Shown: in pieces, positions 26,831-33,690 of the stretch
Position numbering within the stretch: the stretch's first letter is position 1
Layout of the letters: every line of letters begins with the position of its first letter
Origin: Salinarchaeum sp. Harcht-Bsk1
GTDB taxonomy: Archaea > Halobacteriota > Halobacteria > Halobacteriales > Salinarchaeaceae
DNA: 64,000 nucleotides
Direction of reading: 5' to 3'
NCBI RefSeq assembly: GCF_000403645.1
Contig: NC_021313.1
Location: 2,685,014-2,749,013 of the forward strand
Notes under the pieces: model-generated
The model's input: only the letters and a program-made list of their open reading frames with translations
Told to the model about the DNA's origin: nothing
Database searches by the model: none
Made by a program: the position numbers and the translations under genes

Positions 26831-27271
26831 TCAGTGCCGTGACCCTTCCTGGCGGGCAACCTTCCCGAGACGTCGCAGTGCAACCGCACACACGAGCAGG
26901 TACCACGGCGCCCACAGCGGCAGTTGGAGAAAGACTCGGCTGTGGCCGTCGCCCAGATCCTCGACGCCGTGGCCGTCGGCCGGCGGGGTCATGCCCCGAA
27001 CGGACCAGGTCCACTCCATCCCGTCGACCGTCTCGATCCGAAAGGGAACCCAGAACAGACCGAACACCCGGACGTGGCCACTCGTCTGCGGGCTGACTCG
27101 CTCGTCCGGATACTCGACGTCGGTCACCGGTGGCCCCCACGCGTTCCAGTAGGCGACCTCCGAGAGGACCGTCCACGCAGCCGCAGCCGAGACGGGGACC
27201 TCACGCCCGAGTTCGATTCGTCGTCCCCGGTCCGTCCGAACGAGCCCGAGGTCGTAGTTCACAGCTCGCAC
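26831..27271 (-). CDS. SRPBCC-family (polyketide cyclase/START-like) protein
   Basis: The 146-aa protein opens with IELGREVPVSAAAAWTVLSEVAYW, the standard N-terminal strand and helix of SRPBCC folds. It continues through FGLFWVPFRIETVDGMEWTW and HSRVFLQLPLW, and ends with a basic C-terminal helix. No active-site residues can be assigned; it probably binds a hydrophobic ligand. It is in the same direction as the VOC gene with a 101-bp gap, so it is possibly co-transcribed. Confidence 0.7.
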   Translation of the reverse strand: MRAVNYDLGLVRTDRGRRIELGREVPVSAAAAWTVLSEVAYWNAWGPPVTDVEYPDERVSPQTSGHVRVFGLFWVPFRIETVDGMEWTWSVRGMTPPADGHGVEDLGDGHSRVFLQLPLWAPWYLLVCAVALRRLGKVARQEGSRH

Positions 27272-27499
27272 ATCGTTCGGTTGTCAGAAAAGATCCCGCA
27301 TCGGCCGTGCGATCGCTTCTGTCGTTGTTCTGCTGATCCCAGACGCTCGTTGCGATCGCTGCCGAAGTTCGCAGCAGTAGTGCAACCTCCCAGATTCGAA
27401 CCGACTCAAGACGTGATCGTTTCGATGCACGCGTCTCGTCAAACTCAGATCGTCTTACTCGAATGGGGGTATTTCCGCTTCGATGCTGTATCAACGTCC

Positions 27500-28783
27500 A
27501 TGGTCCCCCCACCGACTCGACGACGGTTCCTGGCGACTGCTGGCGCCTTTGCCACGGCGGGACTCAACGGAGATGCTGTACAGGCACTGGTCGATTCCGC
27601 TGGTCCGAATACAGCATCGGACGTGGCGGCCCAGATGCCCGGGGCGGTTGGGCTCCAGACGACGGTCGCCGGACTGGACGCCCCGTTGGCCGTCGCGTTC
27701 GCACCCGATGCCGATCGACGGTACATCGCGGAGCGTGACGGCCGCATTCTACTCCACGGGCCGGACGGTCTGCAGGACGACCTCTTCCTCGATCTGCGGG
27801 ATACGGTCCAAACCGAGGGCGAACAAGGGCTGCTCGGTGTGGCATTGCATCCGGACTTCTCAGAGAACCGGCGACTGTTCGTCCGCTATAGCGCCCCACT
27901 CCGTGACGGAATGCCGGAAGACTACAGCCACGCGTTCGTCCTCGCGGAGTTCGAGGCGACCGCCGACGGACGGCGAGCGCGGACCGACTCGGAACGAACG
28001 ATCCTCGAAATCCCCGAGCCGCGGCCGCTCCACAACGGTGGCGATCTCGCCTTCGGTCCCAATGGCTACCTCCACGTTTCCGTCGGGGATAGCGGTCACT
28101 CCCAGAATGGCCAAACCGTGACCAAGAACCTCCTGGGGAGCATCTTGCGTATCGACGTAGACGATCGTGCGGAGGGACGGGCGTACGTCGTGCCAGACGA
28201 CAACCCGCTCGTCGGACAACAGGGCCTCGACGAATACTACGCCTGGGGGTTCAGGAATCCGTGGCGAATGTCGTTCGATGGCAATGATCTCTACGTCGCC
28301 GACGTCGGGCAAAGCAGCTACGAGGAAGTGAACCTCGTCGAGAACGGTGGGAACTACGGCTGGAATATCAGAGAGGGGACGCACTGCTTCAAGGCAGACG
28401 AGTGTCCGGACGAGACACCCGATACCGTTCGAGACGGCGAGCGGTTACTCGATCCCATTATCGAGTATCCACACGAAGGCGGCCCAGTCAGCGGCGTCTC
28501 TGTCATCGGCGGTGCTGTCTACCGTGGCTCGATGATCCCAGCGTTGGACGGACGGTACGTCTTCGCTGATTTCATCCCAGAGGGACGGTTGTTCGTCGCT
28601 GAGTGCCCCAACGACGGGGACGAACTGTGGTCGACCGTCGCAGTCGAGGTCGATAACGAGGAACTCCTCACGCGAGCGCTTTCCTTTGGCCGCGACGAGG
28701 ACGGAGCGGTGTACGTTCTCGGGACGGGAGCTGAGGGTGGCGGTCTCTTTCGGATTGTCCCTGCCAAGCGACTGAGTCGGTGA
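27500..28783 (+). CDS. Tat-exported sorbosone dehydrogenase/soluble PQQ glucose dehydrogenase-like protein
   Basis: The 427-aa protein has a twin-arginine signal (TRRRFLATAGAFATAG, residues 6-21) and a six-bladed beta-propeller of the GSDH family. Family blocks visible are VAFAPDADRRYIAERDG, GEQGLLGVALHPDF, HNGGDLAFGPNGYLHVSVGD (His base and Gly-Asp blade), AWGFRNPWRMSFD (Arg contact) and NYGWNIREG. Family enzymes oxidise sugars using PQQ and Ca2+. Whether this cell makes PQQ cannot be seen here. The start is the ATG at 27500, just before the signal peptide. Confidence 0.88.
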   Translation: MVPPPTRRRFLATAGAFATAGLNGDAVQALVDSAGPNTASDVAAQMPGAVGLQTTVAGLDAPLAVAFAPDADRRYIAERDGRILLHGPDGLQDDLFLDLRDTVQTEGEQGLLGVALHPDFSENRRLFVRYSAPLRDGMPEDYSHAFVLAEFEATADGRRARTDSERTILEIPEPRPLHNGGDLAFGPNGYLHVSVGDSGHSQNGQTVTKNLLGSILRIDVDDRAEGRAYVVPDDNPLVGQQGLDEYYAWGFRNPWRMSFDGNDLYVADVGQSSYEEVNLVENGGNYGWNIREGTHCFKADECPDETPDTVRDGERLLDPIIEYPHEGGPVSGVSVIGGAVYRGSMIPALDGRYVFADFIPEGRLFVAECPNDGDELWSTVAVEVDNEELLTRALSFGRDEDGAVYVLGTGAEGGGLFRIVPAKRLSR

Positions 28784-28930
28784 CGAGGTTCAATCTGATC
28801 GCCCCGCTTCAAGCACTGAACCGATGTACGTTATGTGACCGCGGGTCCAGTATCTCGCTTGCAGTCGGCGTCCGCTACGGCAACTTTGCCGGGAAACTTT
28901 TTCGCTCAGCGAGGGTTTCGCGCAGAAGTA

Positions 28931-28953
28931 TGCCGCCTCCCGGATTGTGAACC
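28931..28953. other. Decayed att-like tRNA-Phe 3'-end copy
   Basis: This 23-nt segment equals the tRNA-Phe 3' end (TGCCGCCTCCCGGAT-TGAACC) with one extra G after GGATT. It lies 157 bp left of attL in the same orientation. It does not continue into the next tRNA bases (GGGGACAGC), so only the last 22 tRNA positions are represented. Confidence 0.7.
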
Positions 28954-29013
28954 ATTGGAAGACATTCCTGCTCGCCTCGCTACGCTCGGCTGCGCGGGCT
29001 GTGACTTCCAGGA

Positions 29014-29107
29014 TTCAAATCCGTTCGTGTCGCATTTCTCCACCGACGGTCTCCTCGCTGTCGCTCGCCGCGTTGTCTGTGGAGAAATGCCGCCTCCCGG
29101 ATTTGAA
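29014..29107. repeat. Inverted att-like repeat
   Basis: Two blocks are inverted: GCATTTCTCCAC (29032-29043) with GTGGAGAAATGC (29079-29090), and TTCAAATCCG (29014-29023) with CGGATTTGAA (29098-29107). The spacing between blocks is 8 nt on the left and 7 nt on the right. The right arm includes the attL core. Confidence 0.75.
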
Positions 29108-29109
29108 CC
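29087..29109. other. attL: 23-bp direct repeat of the tRNA-Phe 3' end
   Basis: This is identical to 37590-37612. After a 49-bp palindromic insert, 11 more tRNA bases (GGGGACAGCTC, 29159-29169) follow. The ancestral core was therefore probably 34 bp, matching 37590-37623. Confidence 0.85.
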
Positions 29110-29158
29110 TCCGGCGAGCAAAGCTCGCCGTGGTCCCACTCGCTCCGCTCGCGGGACC
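29110..29158. repeat. 49-bp palindromic insert inside attL
   Basis: The insert splits tRNA-derived sequence between GAACC and GGGGAC. It has a perfect 8-bp hairpin, CGGCGAGC-AAA-GCTCGCCG (29112-29130), followed by a second hairpin with GGTCCC and GGGACC arms (29132-29137 and 29153-29158) around CTCGCTCCGCTCG. Confidence 0.75.
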
Positions 29159-29181
29159 GGGGACAGCTCTCGCGCCTCCTC

Positions 29182-30231
29182 ATGGGCACTTCGGAGAAAC
29201 CCATGATGAAGGACAATCTCGAACCCATTTCGCCTGTTGAGGCGAAGGAAATGTACCTTGACGCGAGGAAACGAGAAGTATCGCAATCGACCCTCGACGG
29301 CTATCACTATCGGCTGAAACACTTCATCCGATGGTGCAAGGAGGTTGAGGGAATCGAGAATATGAATTCCCTCTCCGGACGGGACTTGCAGAGATACAAA
29401 ACCTGGCGGAGAGATGACGGGGACTTGAAACCCATCTCCCTTGAGGGCCAACTCGATGCCCTTCGGATATTCATTCGCTGGTGCGGGTCTATCGATGCAG
29501 TCGAACAGGATCTCCATGAGAATTTCGAGGCGATAATGCCGAGTCTCGATAAGACCGATGAGCAGAGCGAAAGCATCCTCGGTACCGAGCAAGCTGAGTC
29601 TCTAATCGAGTACCAGCGGAAATTCGAGTATGCCTCCCGCTCCCACGTAATCATGGAGATTCTATGGCATACTGGTATTCGACTCGGAGCCCTACACGCC
29701 CTGGATATTGATGACTACGATGAGAACGCCGAACGGCTGGCAATCTATCATCGGCCAAAGAGCGGGACTCCTCTCAAGAACGGGAAAGAAGGGGAGCGAA
29801 TGGTCGCTCTGAACGCCGAAGTATGCAGGACTATCGAGGACTGGCGGGATAATCATCGCCATAGAGTGAGGGATGATTATGACCGGAATCCTCTCCTCAC
29901 GAGCCGAAACGGGAGGATGAATCGGTCGAGTATCCGGGATGCAGTCTATATGGTGACTCGGCCTTGCTATTACGCCGCGGAATGCCCAGAGGGACGGAAT
30001 CCCGATGACTGCGAGGCTGCAGAATATGGTGGATACAGCAAGTGCCCGGTGAACGTATCTCCCCATGATATCCGGCGTGGCTCAATAACCCACTTTCTGA
30101 CCGAGGACGTTCCCGAGAAGGTGGTATCTGACCGGATGAACGTAGGGCAAGACGTTCTGGACAAGCACTACGATAAGCGAGATGAGGAGGTGAAGGTCGA
30201 ACAACGGCGGGGCTACCTCGACAATATCTGA
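29182..30231 (+). CDS. Tyrosine recombinase (element integrase)
   Basis: The 349-aa enzyme has an N-terminal SAM-like core-binding domain (about 18-125) with STLDGYHYRLKHFIRWC, and a catalytic domain (about 130-340). Catalytic residues: R167 in TGIRLGAL, H295 and R298 in SPHDIRRGS, and Y330 in LDKHYDKR; K194 may be the beta-hairpin Lys. Four cysteines (262, 268, 277, 288) in the insertion before the HxxR box could bind zinc. It catalyses insertion and excision at the tRNA-Phe att site, and lies 72 bp from attL. In-frame ATGs at 29203 and 29206 are alternative starts. Confidence 0.92.
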   Translation: MGTSEKPMMKDNLEPISPVEAKEMYLDARKREVSQSTLDGYHYRLKHFIRWCKEVEGIENMNSLSGRDLQRYKTWRRDDGDLKPISLEGQLDALRIFIRWCGSIDAVEQDLHENFEAIMPSLDKTDEQSESILGTEQAESLIEYQRKFEYASRSHVIMEILWHTGIRLGALHALDIDDYDENAERLAIYHRPKSGTPLKNGKEGERMVALNAEVCRTIEDWRDNHRHRVRDDYDRNPLLTSRNGRMNRSSIRDAVYMVTRPCYYAAECPEGRNPDDCEAAEYGGYSKCPVNVSPHDIRRGSITHFLTEDVPEKVVSDRMNVGQDVLDKHYDKRDEEVKVEQRRGYLDNI

Positions 30232-30584
30232 ACTGGCGTAATCTACATACCATCTGCTTCTCTATTCTCGATTGGTGGTGATGCCATGCCAAATCATATG
30301 CGCGAGACCTCCACGCGTCCCCAGGTTCCCCCTGGTAAGGCTTTGCCCCAGGGCGATGGTGAGAGGTGGGAGGACTCCCTAGATGGCTATAGAAGCCTCT
30401 CAACGGGTACATGTCCGAGAGGACTGTAGCCAGGACGCGTTCACCACCTTACTCATATTCATCTCCCATCAACTCATTAGGATTTGAATGCGATTCTCTC
30501 GCTCTTGATTCGCGCTGAGAGCGATTTCTCTCGCGATGGCAGAGGAATCCCATCAAATCTGACTGGAATGGCTCAGTATCGCGC
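30232..30584. other. 353-bp gap between convergent integrase and terminase-like genes
   Basis: No confident gene is present. A minus-strand frame (30449-30673) overlaps the terminase-like gene and has an Arg/Ser-rich translation, so it is not called. A small hairpin CCAGG-TTCCC-CCTGG lies at 30321-30335 and could act in transcript ends. Confidence 0.4.
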
Positions 30585-31160
30585 TCAGTAGCCTTGAGGG
30601 ATTCCGCGATCTCCGTCCTCAACCCAGGATCGCCACTCATCGAGGAATTCTGCCTTCTTACTCTCTGAGTCATTCAGAACACCCAGGTCCCGGAGCATCT
30701 GGACAATTGCCCTATCGCGCTTTCTGATTTCCCCTAGGAGAGCGGCTTGGTATTCCCGAGAGCCTTCCTCCCCCGAGGTGACTTGGGTAAGACCGGAAAC
30801 ATTCATCACGTAATCGCTGGCCTTCGAGACGATGTGAAGCTCTATCGCGATCCGCATGGCGAGCTTCTCATCCAGCGAATCGATCCCCCCTGTATCCTCT
30901 CGAATTCGGTCCTCGATAGAGGAGGATACCCGGTGGATGAATTCCTTCTGTTCGCGGTCAAGAGAGGAGTAGTAGTTGTAGGGATCTGCATTCAGAGCGT
31001 GAGTCTCGGCGTTATTGTTCCCCTCGGGCGCTCCGGCGTTCCCTCCGTGGAGCTTACAGGCTCCCTCGCCAGGATGATCTGTCCCCCATCCCGCTGGCAA
31101 TCCACAAGATTCCCCTGAGCCACCTCGCTTGGACCGTCCACAGGTGTTTTCGTCAGTCAT
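30585..31160 (-). CDS. Small-terminase-like protein with N-terminal Cys/His cluster
   Basis: The protein has 191 aa. Residues 1-55 contain CGRSKRGGSGESCGLPAGWG, then GEGACKLHGGNAGAPEGNNN. This C-x(n)-C...C-x2-HGGN pattern is common at the N-terminus of virus small-terminase-type proteins. The remainder is helical and acidic (about 60-191), with SSIEDRIREDTG and QAALLGEIRKRDRAIVQML. In viruses TerS recognises the genome for packaging; here no large terminase or head gene is nearby. An HNH-related or purely zinc-binding role is an alternative. The start is ATG 31160, last in the minus-strand run. Confidence 0.55.
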   Translation of the reverse strand: MTDENTCGRSKRGGSGESCGLPAGWGTDHPGEGACKLHGGNAGAPEGNNNAETHALNADPYNYYSSLDREQKEFIHRVSSSIEDRIREDTGGIDSLDEKLAMRIAIELHIVSKASDYVMNVSGLTQVTSGEEGSREYQAALLGEIRKRDRAIVQMLRDLGVLNDSESKKAEFLDEWRSWVEDGDRGIPQGY

Positions 31161-31263
31161 CGGATTGATGTCCGGGATACAGGGATGGACGGGTTTCCAC
31201 GCGAGGAGGGATACCCAAACCCCTCAATCTCTTGCTCCTCAGTAACTCTTATCAGACTCATCC

Positions 31264-31500
31264 CTACCACCAGACCCAGACACCTTCCTCTATCTCTCTC
31301 CCCATGACTCGTTCCGAGTCCTGTAGGTGTTCGATGACCTCCTCCTCATCCATCTCGAACTCCTGGGCTACTTCGGCGGTCGAAATGATGGGATCCTGCC
31401 AGTTGCCGGTCTCCTCTTTCACGAAGACGTCCATCTCATCGCCCCATTCCTTCGCCTTCTCGTATTCGAGGCGTCGGTTACTGATTCCCATCGTTACCAC
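31264..31500 (-). CDS. Small HTH-like protein, paralogue 1
   Basis: The 78-aa protein has a C-terminal half that reads ISTAEVAQEFEMDEEEVIEHL, a helix-turn-helix pattern, and ends WVWW. It is similar to the next gene (ISTEEVATEFGISMETAHDAL, ending HIWW), so the pair arose by tandem duplication. The GTG at 31500 overlaps the upstream stop by several bases; an ATG at 31491 lies 3 nt after that stop. Either allows coupled translation. It is probably DNA-binding, perhaps a regulator of the element. Confidence 0.6.
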   Translation of the reverse strand: MVTMGISNRRLEYEKAKEWGDEMDVFVKEETGNWQDPIISTAEVAQEFEMDEEEVIEHLQDSERVMGREIEEGVWVWW

Positions 31501-31733
31501 CAGATATGCTGGTCCCCTACCTCCTTGCTATCGAGATGGGGAGATTCATCGAGGGCGTCATGGGCTGTTTCCATACTGATACCGAATTCCGTGGCGACTT
31601 CCTCGGTCGAGATGCCCGGATTATAGACCTTGTTTCGTTCCCTCCGGACGAATTTCTTGACCTCCTCGGAGAGATCGGCGTCCTCGGGGAGCTCCGTGTT
31701 TTCCTCGATCTCCTCCTGTAGCGATTCCTTCAT
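31494..31733 (-). CDS. Small HTH-like protein, paralogue 2
   Basis: The 79-aa protein starts with an acidic coil (KESLQEEIEENTELPEDADL) and a basic patch (KKFVRRERNK), followed by an HTH (ISTEEVATEFGISMETAHDAL) and the shared terminal IWW. Its ATG at 31733 shares one base with the stop codon (31733-31735) of the upstream GGR[S/T]NW gene, so the two are translationally coupled. It is paralogous to the downstream gene at 31264. Confidence 0.65.
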   Translation of the reverse strand: MKESLQEEIEENTELPEDADLSEEVKKFVRRERNKVYNPGISTEEVATEFGISMETAHDALDESPHLDSKEVGDQHIWW

Positions 31734-32545
31734 CAGTCGTTCCTCTCCTGTCGGGCTTGCCAGTTACTCCGACCACCAGCGGGGATATCGGTATCTCCAT
31801 CATCGGACTCCTCTCGCTGGTTCTGACGGTTCTCCCAGTTACTCCGACCACCGACAGGGACTTGCTCCTCATCGATCTCTCGATCACCCTCATTTCGCAG
31901 ACGCTTTCGGGCTTCTTGACGGCGATTGACTCGCTCCTCCTCCATCTCAGCCTGTATCTGGTTCAGCTGCTCGTCCCATCCCATGATGTCCTCCACCGAT
32001 GGGCCATGATTCGACCGTTCGACTGTCATCGTCTCCGGATCATCACCGGCTTCGAGAGGAACCTCCTCCGTGTATGTCTCGGGTTCCCCCTCTCGAATGG
32101 AAACGGGATCACTCGTTCCTTCTTCCCAATTGGTCCGACCACCGGCAGGGATATCGACATTGGTCGTCTCGACCTCCTCGATTCTCCGCTCCATCCAGTC
32201 AGCGAATTCCCCCTCGATTCTCCAGTCGCTCGGGGCTTGTTTGAGGAGGTCCTCCAGAACCGACTCGACGGCAGTCTTCTCATCTGGATTCAGAGCGTCA
32301 TTCTGCCGGACCCATATCTTGAACTGCTTCACCGTCGCGTTTCCTTGCGATTCGATGAAATCCCCGAGAACGTCTTGCAGGATTTCGATTTGCTCCGGAG
32401 TGACGTTCACCTTATCGGGATCAGTGATATCGTAGTCCCGCTTGAGGCAGTTTAGCTTTGCCTCGAGTCTTTTTCCTCGCTCGCGCATTCGTTCGATTGC
32501 CTGGCTGGATTCAGCCATGTCATGATATTGACTCTTACAGTCCAT
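31733..32545 (-). CDS. Element protein with three GGR[S/T]NW repeats
   Basis: The 270-aa protein has an N-terminal helical region (about 10-125; ERMRERGKRLEAKLNCLKRD, then VTPEQIEILQDVLGDFI). The second half carries three copies of [D/Q][I/V]P[A/V]GGR[S/T]NW, near residues 136-145, 231-240 and 254-263, separated by acidic, Gln/Arg-rich linkers. I do not recognise the family. A start at 32545 is preferred because TAGGAG lies 5 nt upstream; an in-frame ATG at 32518 is possible. It is in the middle of a compact minus-strand operon between C2H2 and HTH genes. Confidence 0.65.
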   Translation of the reverse strand: MDCKSQYHDMAESSQAIERMRERGKRLEAKLNCLKRDYDITDPDKVNVTPEQIEILQDVLGDFIESQGNATVKQFKIWVRQNDALNPDEKTAVESVLEDLLKQAPSDWRIEGEFADWMERRIEEVETTNVDIPAGGRTNWEEGTSDPVSIREGEPETYTEEVPLEAGDDPETMTVERSNHGPSVEDIMGWDEQLNQIQAEMEEERVNRRQEARKRLRNEGDREIDEEQVPVGGRSNWENRQNQREESDDGDTDIPAGGRSNWQARQERND

Positions 32546-32608
32546 AACTCCTATGGGGATATCGACTTTACAGGCCCCGAGAACGGAGAATTCGGTACTT
32601 CGAGGACG

Positions 32609-32812
32609 CTAATCAGAGACAGACTGAGAATTGAGACGATATTTTGCGACGCTGAGGGATCCCGGAGCCTCATCATCCGACCAGATTTGCTCAGGCTCGA
32701 TTTCTCCCCTCTGGACCCTATCATTATGGACGTGAGTAGAGTGCCCGCGAGCGACATCCTCCTCAAGAAAACGCTTCTCACAGTACGGGCAAGGCCATAC
32801 CTCCCCTCTCAT
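32609..32812 (-). CDS. C2H2 zinc-finger microprotein (second of pair)
   Basis: The 67-aa protein has one zinc finger, PCPYCEKRFLEEDVARGHSTHVH (C-x2-C-x12-H-x4-H), in its first 30 residues, then a charged tail. Its ATG overlaps the stop codon of the preceding C2H2 gene (ATGA at 32809-32812), so the pair is coupled. The predicted role is DNA or protein binding in element control. Confidence 0.7.
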   Translation of the reverse strand: MRGEVWPCPYCEKRFLEEDVARGHSTHVHNDRVQRGEIEPEQIWSDDEAPGSLSVAKYRLNSQSVSD

Positions 32813-32916
32813 TGCTGGCCGGAAAGGGAATGCTCTCGGTCATGGTGGCGTTGCATCTCGTTGGCGTTCGGGAATGACCTCCGACACTCGAAGCAACGAG
32901 CCATAACGTGGGCCAT
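32809..32916 (-). CDS. 35-aa C2H2 zinc-finger microprotein (first of pair)
   Basis: This 35-aa protein consists almost only of one zinc finger: CFECRRSFPNANEMQRHHDR then EH, giving C-x2-C-x12-H-x4-H, the same spacing as its neighbour. The ATG at 32916 is preferred because a TATA-like GGTTTATC lies at 32941-32948, about 28 bp upstream, as in a leaderless mRNA; an internal ATG lies at 32904. The stop overlaps the next ATG. It appears to be the first gene of the minus-strand operon. Confidence 0.65.
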   Translation of the reverse strand: MAHVMARCFECRRSFPNANEMQRHHDREHSLSGQQ

Positions 32917-33415
32917 GGTCGGATTTTCGGTATAGTGGCAGATAAACCGTTTTTGCTCTGAGAGGAACTAAGCGCCACTCTGAGGAGCTTTCGGAGATTT
33001 CTGGCCATTCGCGCTGACCGACTCCCTCGATTCAATCTCTGCGGCGCTCTGGCGCGAGAACTTGCACTTATGGATTTAGCGACGAAGGAAATCGAGGAAT
33101 CGGTATCCAGTCGAGACCTTCGATTCCATCCCAGTAACGGGCGAGGGGGAGGGGACAACTCCCCTCCAACATCAACCAGGCACTTGCATGAGCGAGCTTG
33201 CTCGCTTTTGACGGGACACGATACGTCGATTGATCGGATTCTATTCTCGGCCGAGAGGTGATCACTCCGGCATCTGACAATAGAAAATCGGGCACCAAAG
33301 GGATTCCGGGGATGCTCGAATTCGACACGCTAATCCCACTAAATCACCTGATTTCACCACTACGCCACAAAATCCCTAATAAAGAGTTATCTGTATCCCG
33401 TTCATATCCGTTACT
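32917..33415. other. 499-bp divergent control region of the element
   Basis: This gap separates the minus-strand operon (TATA-like box at 32941-32948) from the rightward genes (TTAT near 33387-33390, about 27 bp before ATG 33416). A minus-strand segment at 33290-33375 can form a 7-bp acceptor-like stem but no T-arm, so no tRNA is called. Open frames in the gap have low-complexity, basic translations and are not called. Confidence 0.45.
32941..32948 (-). promoter_or_regulatory. TATA-like box of the minus-strand element operon
   Basis: GGTTTATC on the minus strand is centred 28 bp before ATG 32916. It would drive a leaderless mRNA for the two C2H2 genes and probably the GGR[S/T]NW, HTH and terminase-like genes. 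Confidence 0.45.
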
Positions 33416-33559
33416 ATGCCGGAATGTGAATCGCCGAAACCAGTAATCTACGCGACTGAATCCACGCGAGATGAAGCAAGAGTCGTGAAGGCAAAGCGAA
33501 AAGAAACGTGGGATGAATTCATGCAGTCTGCGGTTGAGGAACTGGATCCTGACAAGTAG
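33416..33559 (+). CDS. 47-aa small element protein, antitoxin/RHH-like C-terminus
   Basis: This 47-aa ORF starts at ATG 33416, with a TATA-like TTAT about 27 bp upstream (leaderless). The translation ends with EARVVKAKRKETWDEFMQSA, which resembles the C-terminal helices of short ribbon-helix-helix or VapB-like haloarchaeal proteins. The assignment is weak; no toxin partner is recognisable next to it. Confidence 0.5.
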   Translation: MPECESPKPVIYATESTRDEARVVKAKRKETWDEFMQSAVEELDPDK

Positions 33560-33567
33560 GTAGGAAA

Positions 33568-33690
33568 ATGTATAGAGTAACGAGCGGAGGTCAGGTACCC
33601 AACCAGGACCCCCGAACGACTGTTGAGGAGGAACCCGAGGGATGGGAGGACCCCGAATTCCATGAGCAAATTAAATCCGGACTCAGATAA
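33568..33690 (+). CDS. 40-aa small element ORF
   Basis: The ORF runs from ATG 33568 (TAGGTAGGA just upstream) to TAA 33690 and encodes a 40-aa acidic peptide (VEEEPEGWEDPEFHEQIKSG). Its end overlaps the start of the next gene by 29 nt in another frame. The acidic composition and spacing after the 47-aa ORF suggest a real coupled gene, but evidence is thin. Confidence 0.4.
   Translation: MYRVTSGGQVPNQDPRTTVEEEPEGWEDPEFHEQIKSGLR

Noticed and set aside
30449-30673. Minus-strand 74-codon frame downstream of the TerS-like gene
   Set aside because: It overlaps the TerS-like gene by 89 nt in another frame and has an Arg/Ser-rich translation with no recognisable motif.
33290-33375. Possible tRNA on the minus strand in the element control region
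   Set aside because: A 7-bp acceptor-like stem (GGGATTT with GAATCCC) and a GG-containing D-loop-like stretch exist, but no anticodon stem or T-arm can be formed.
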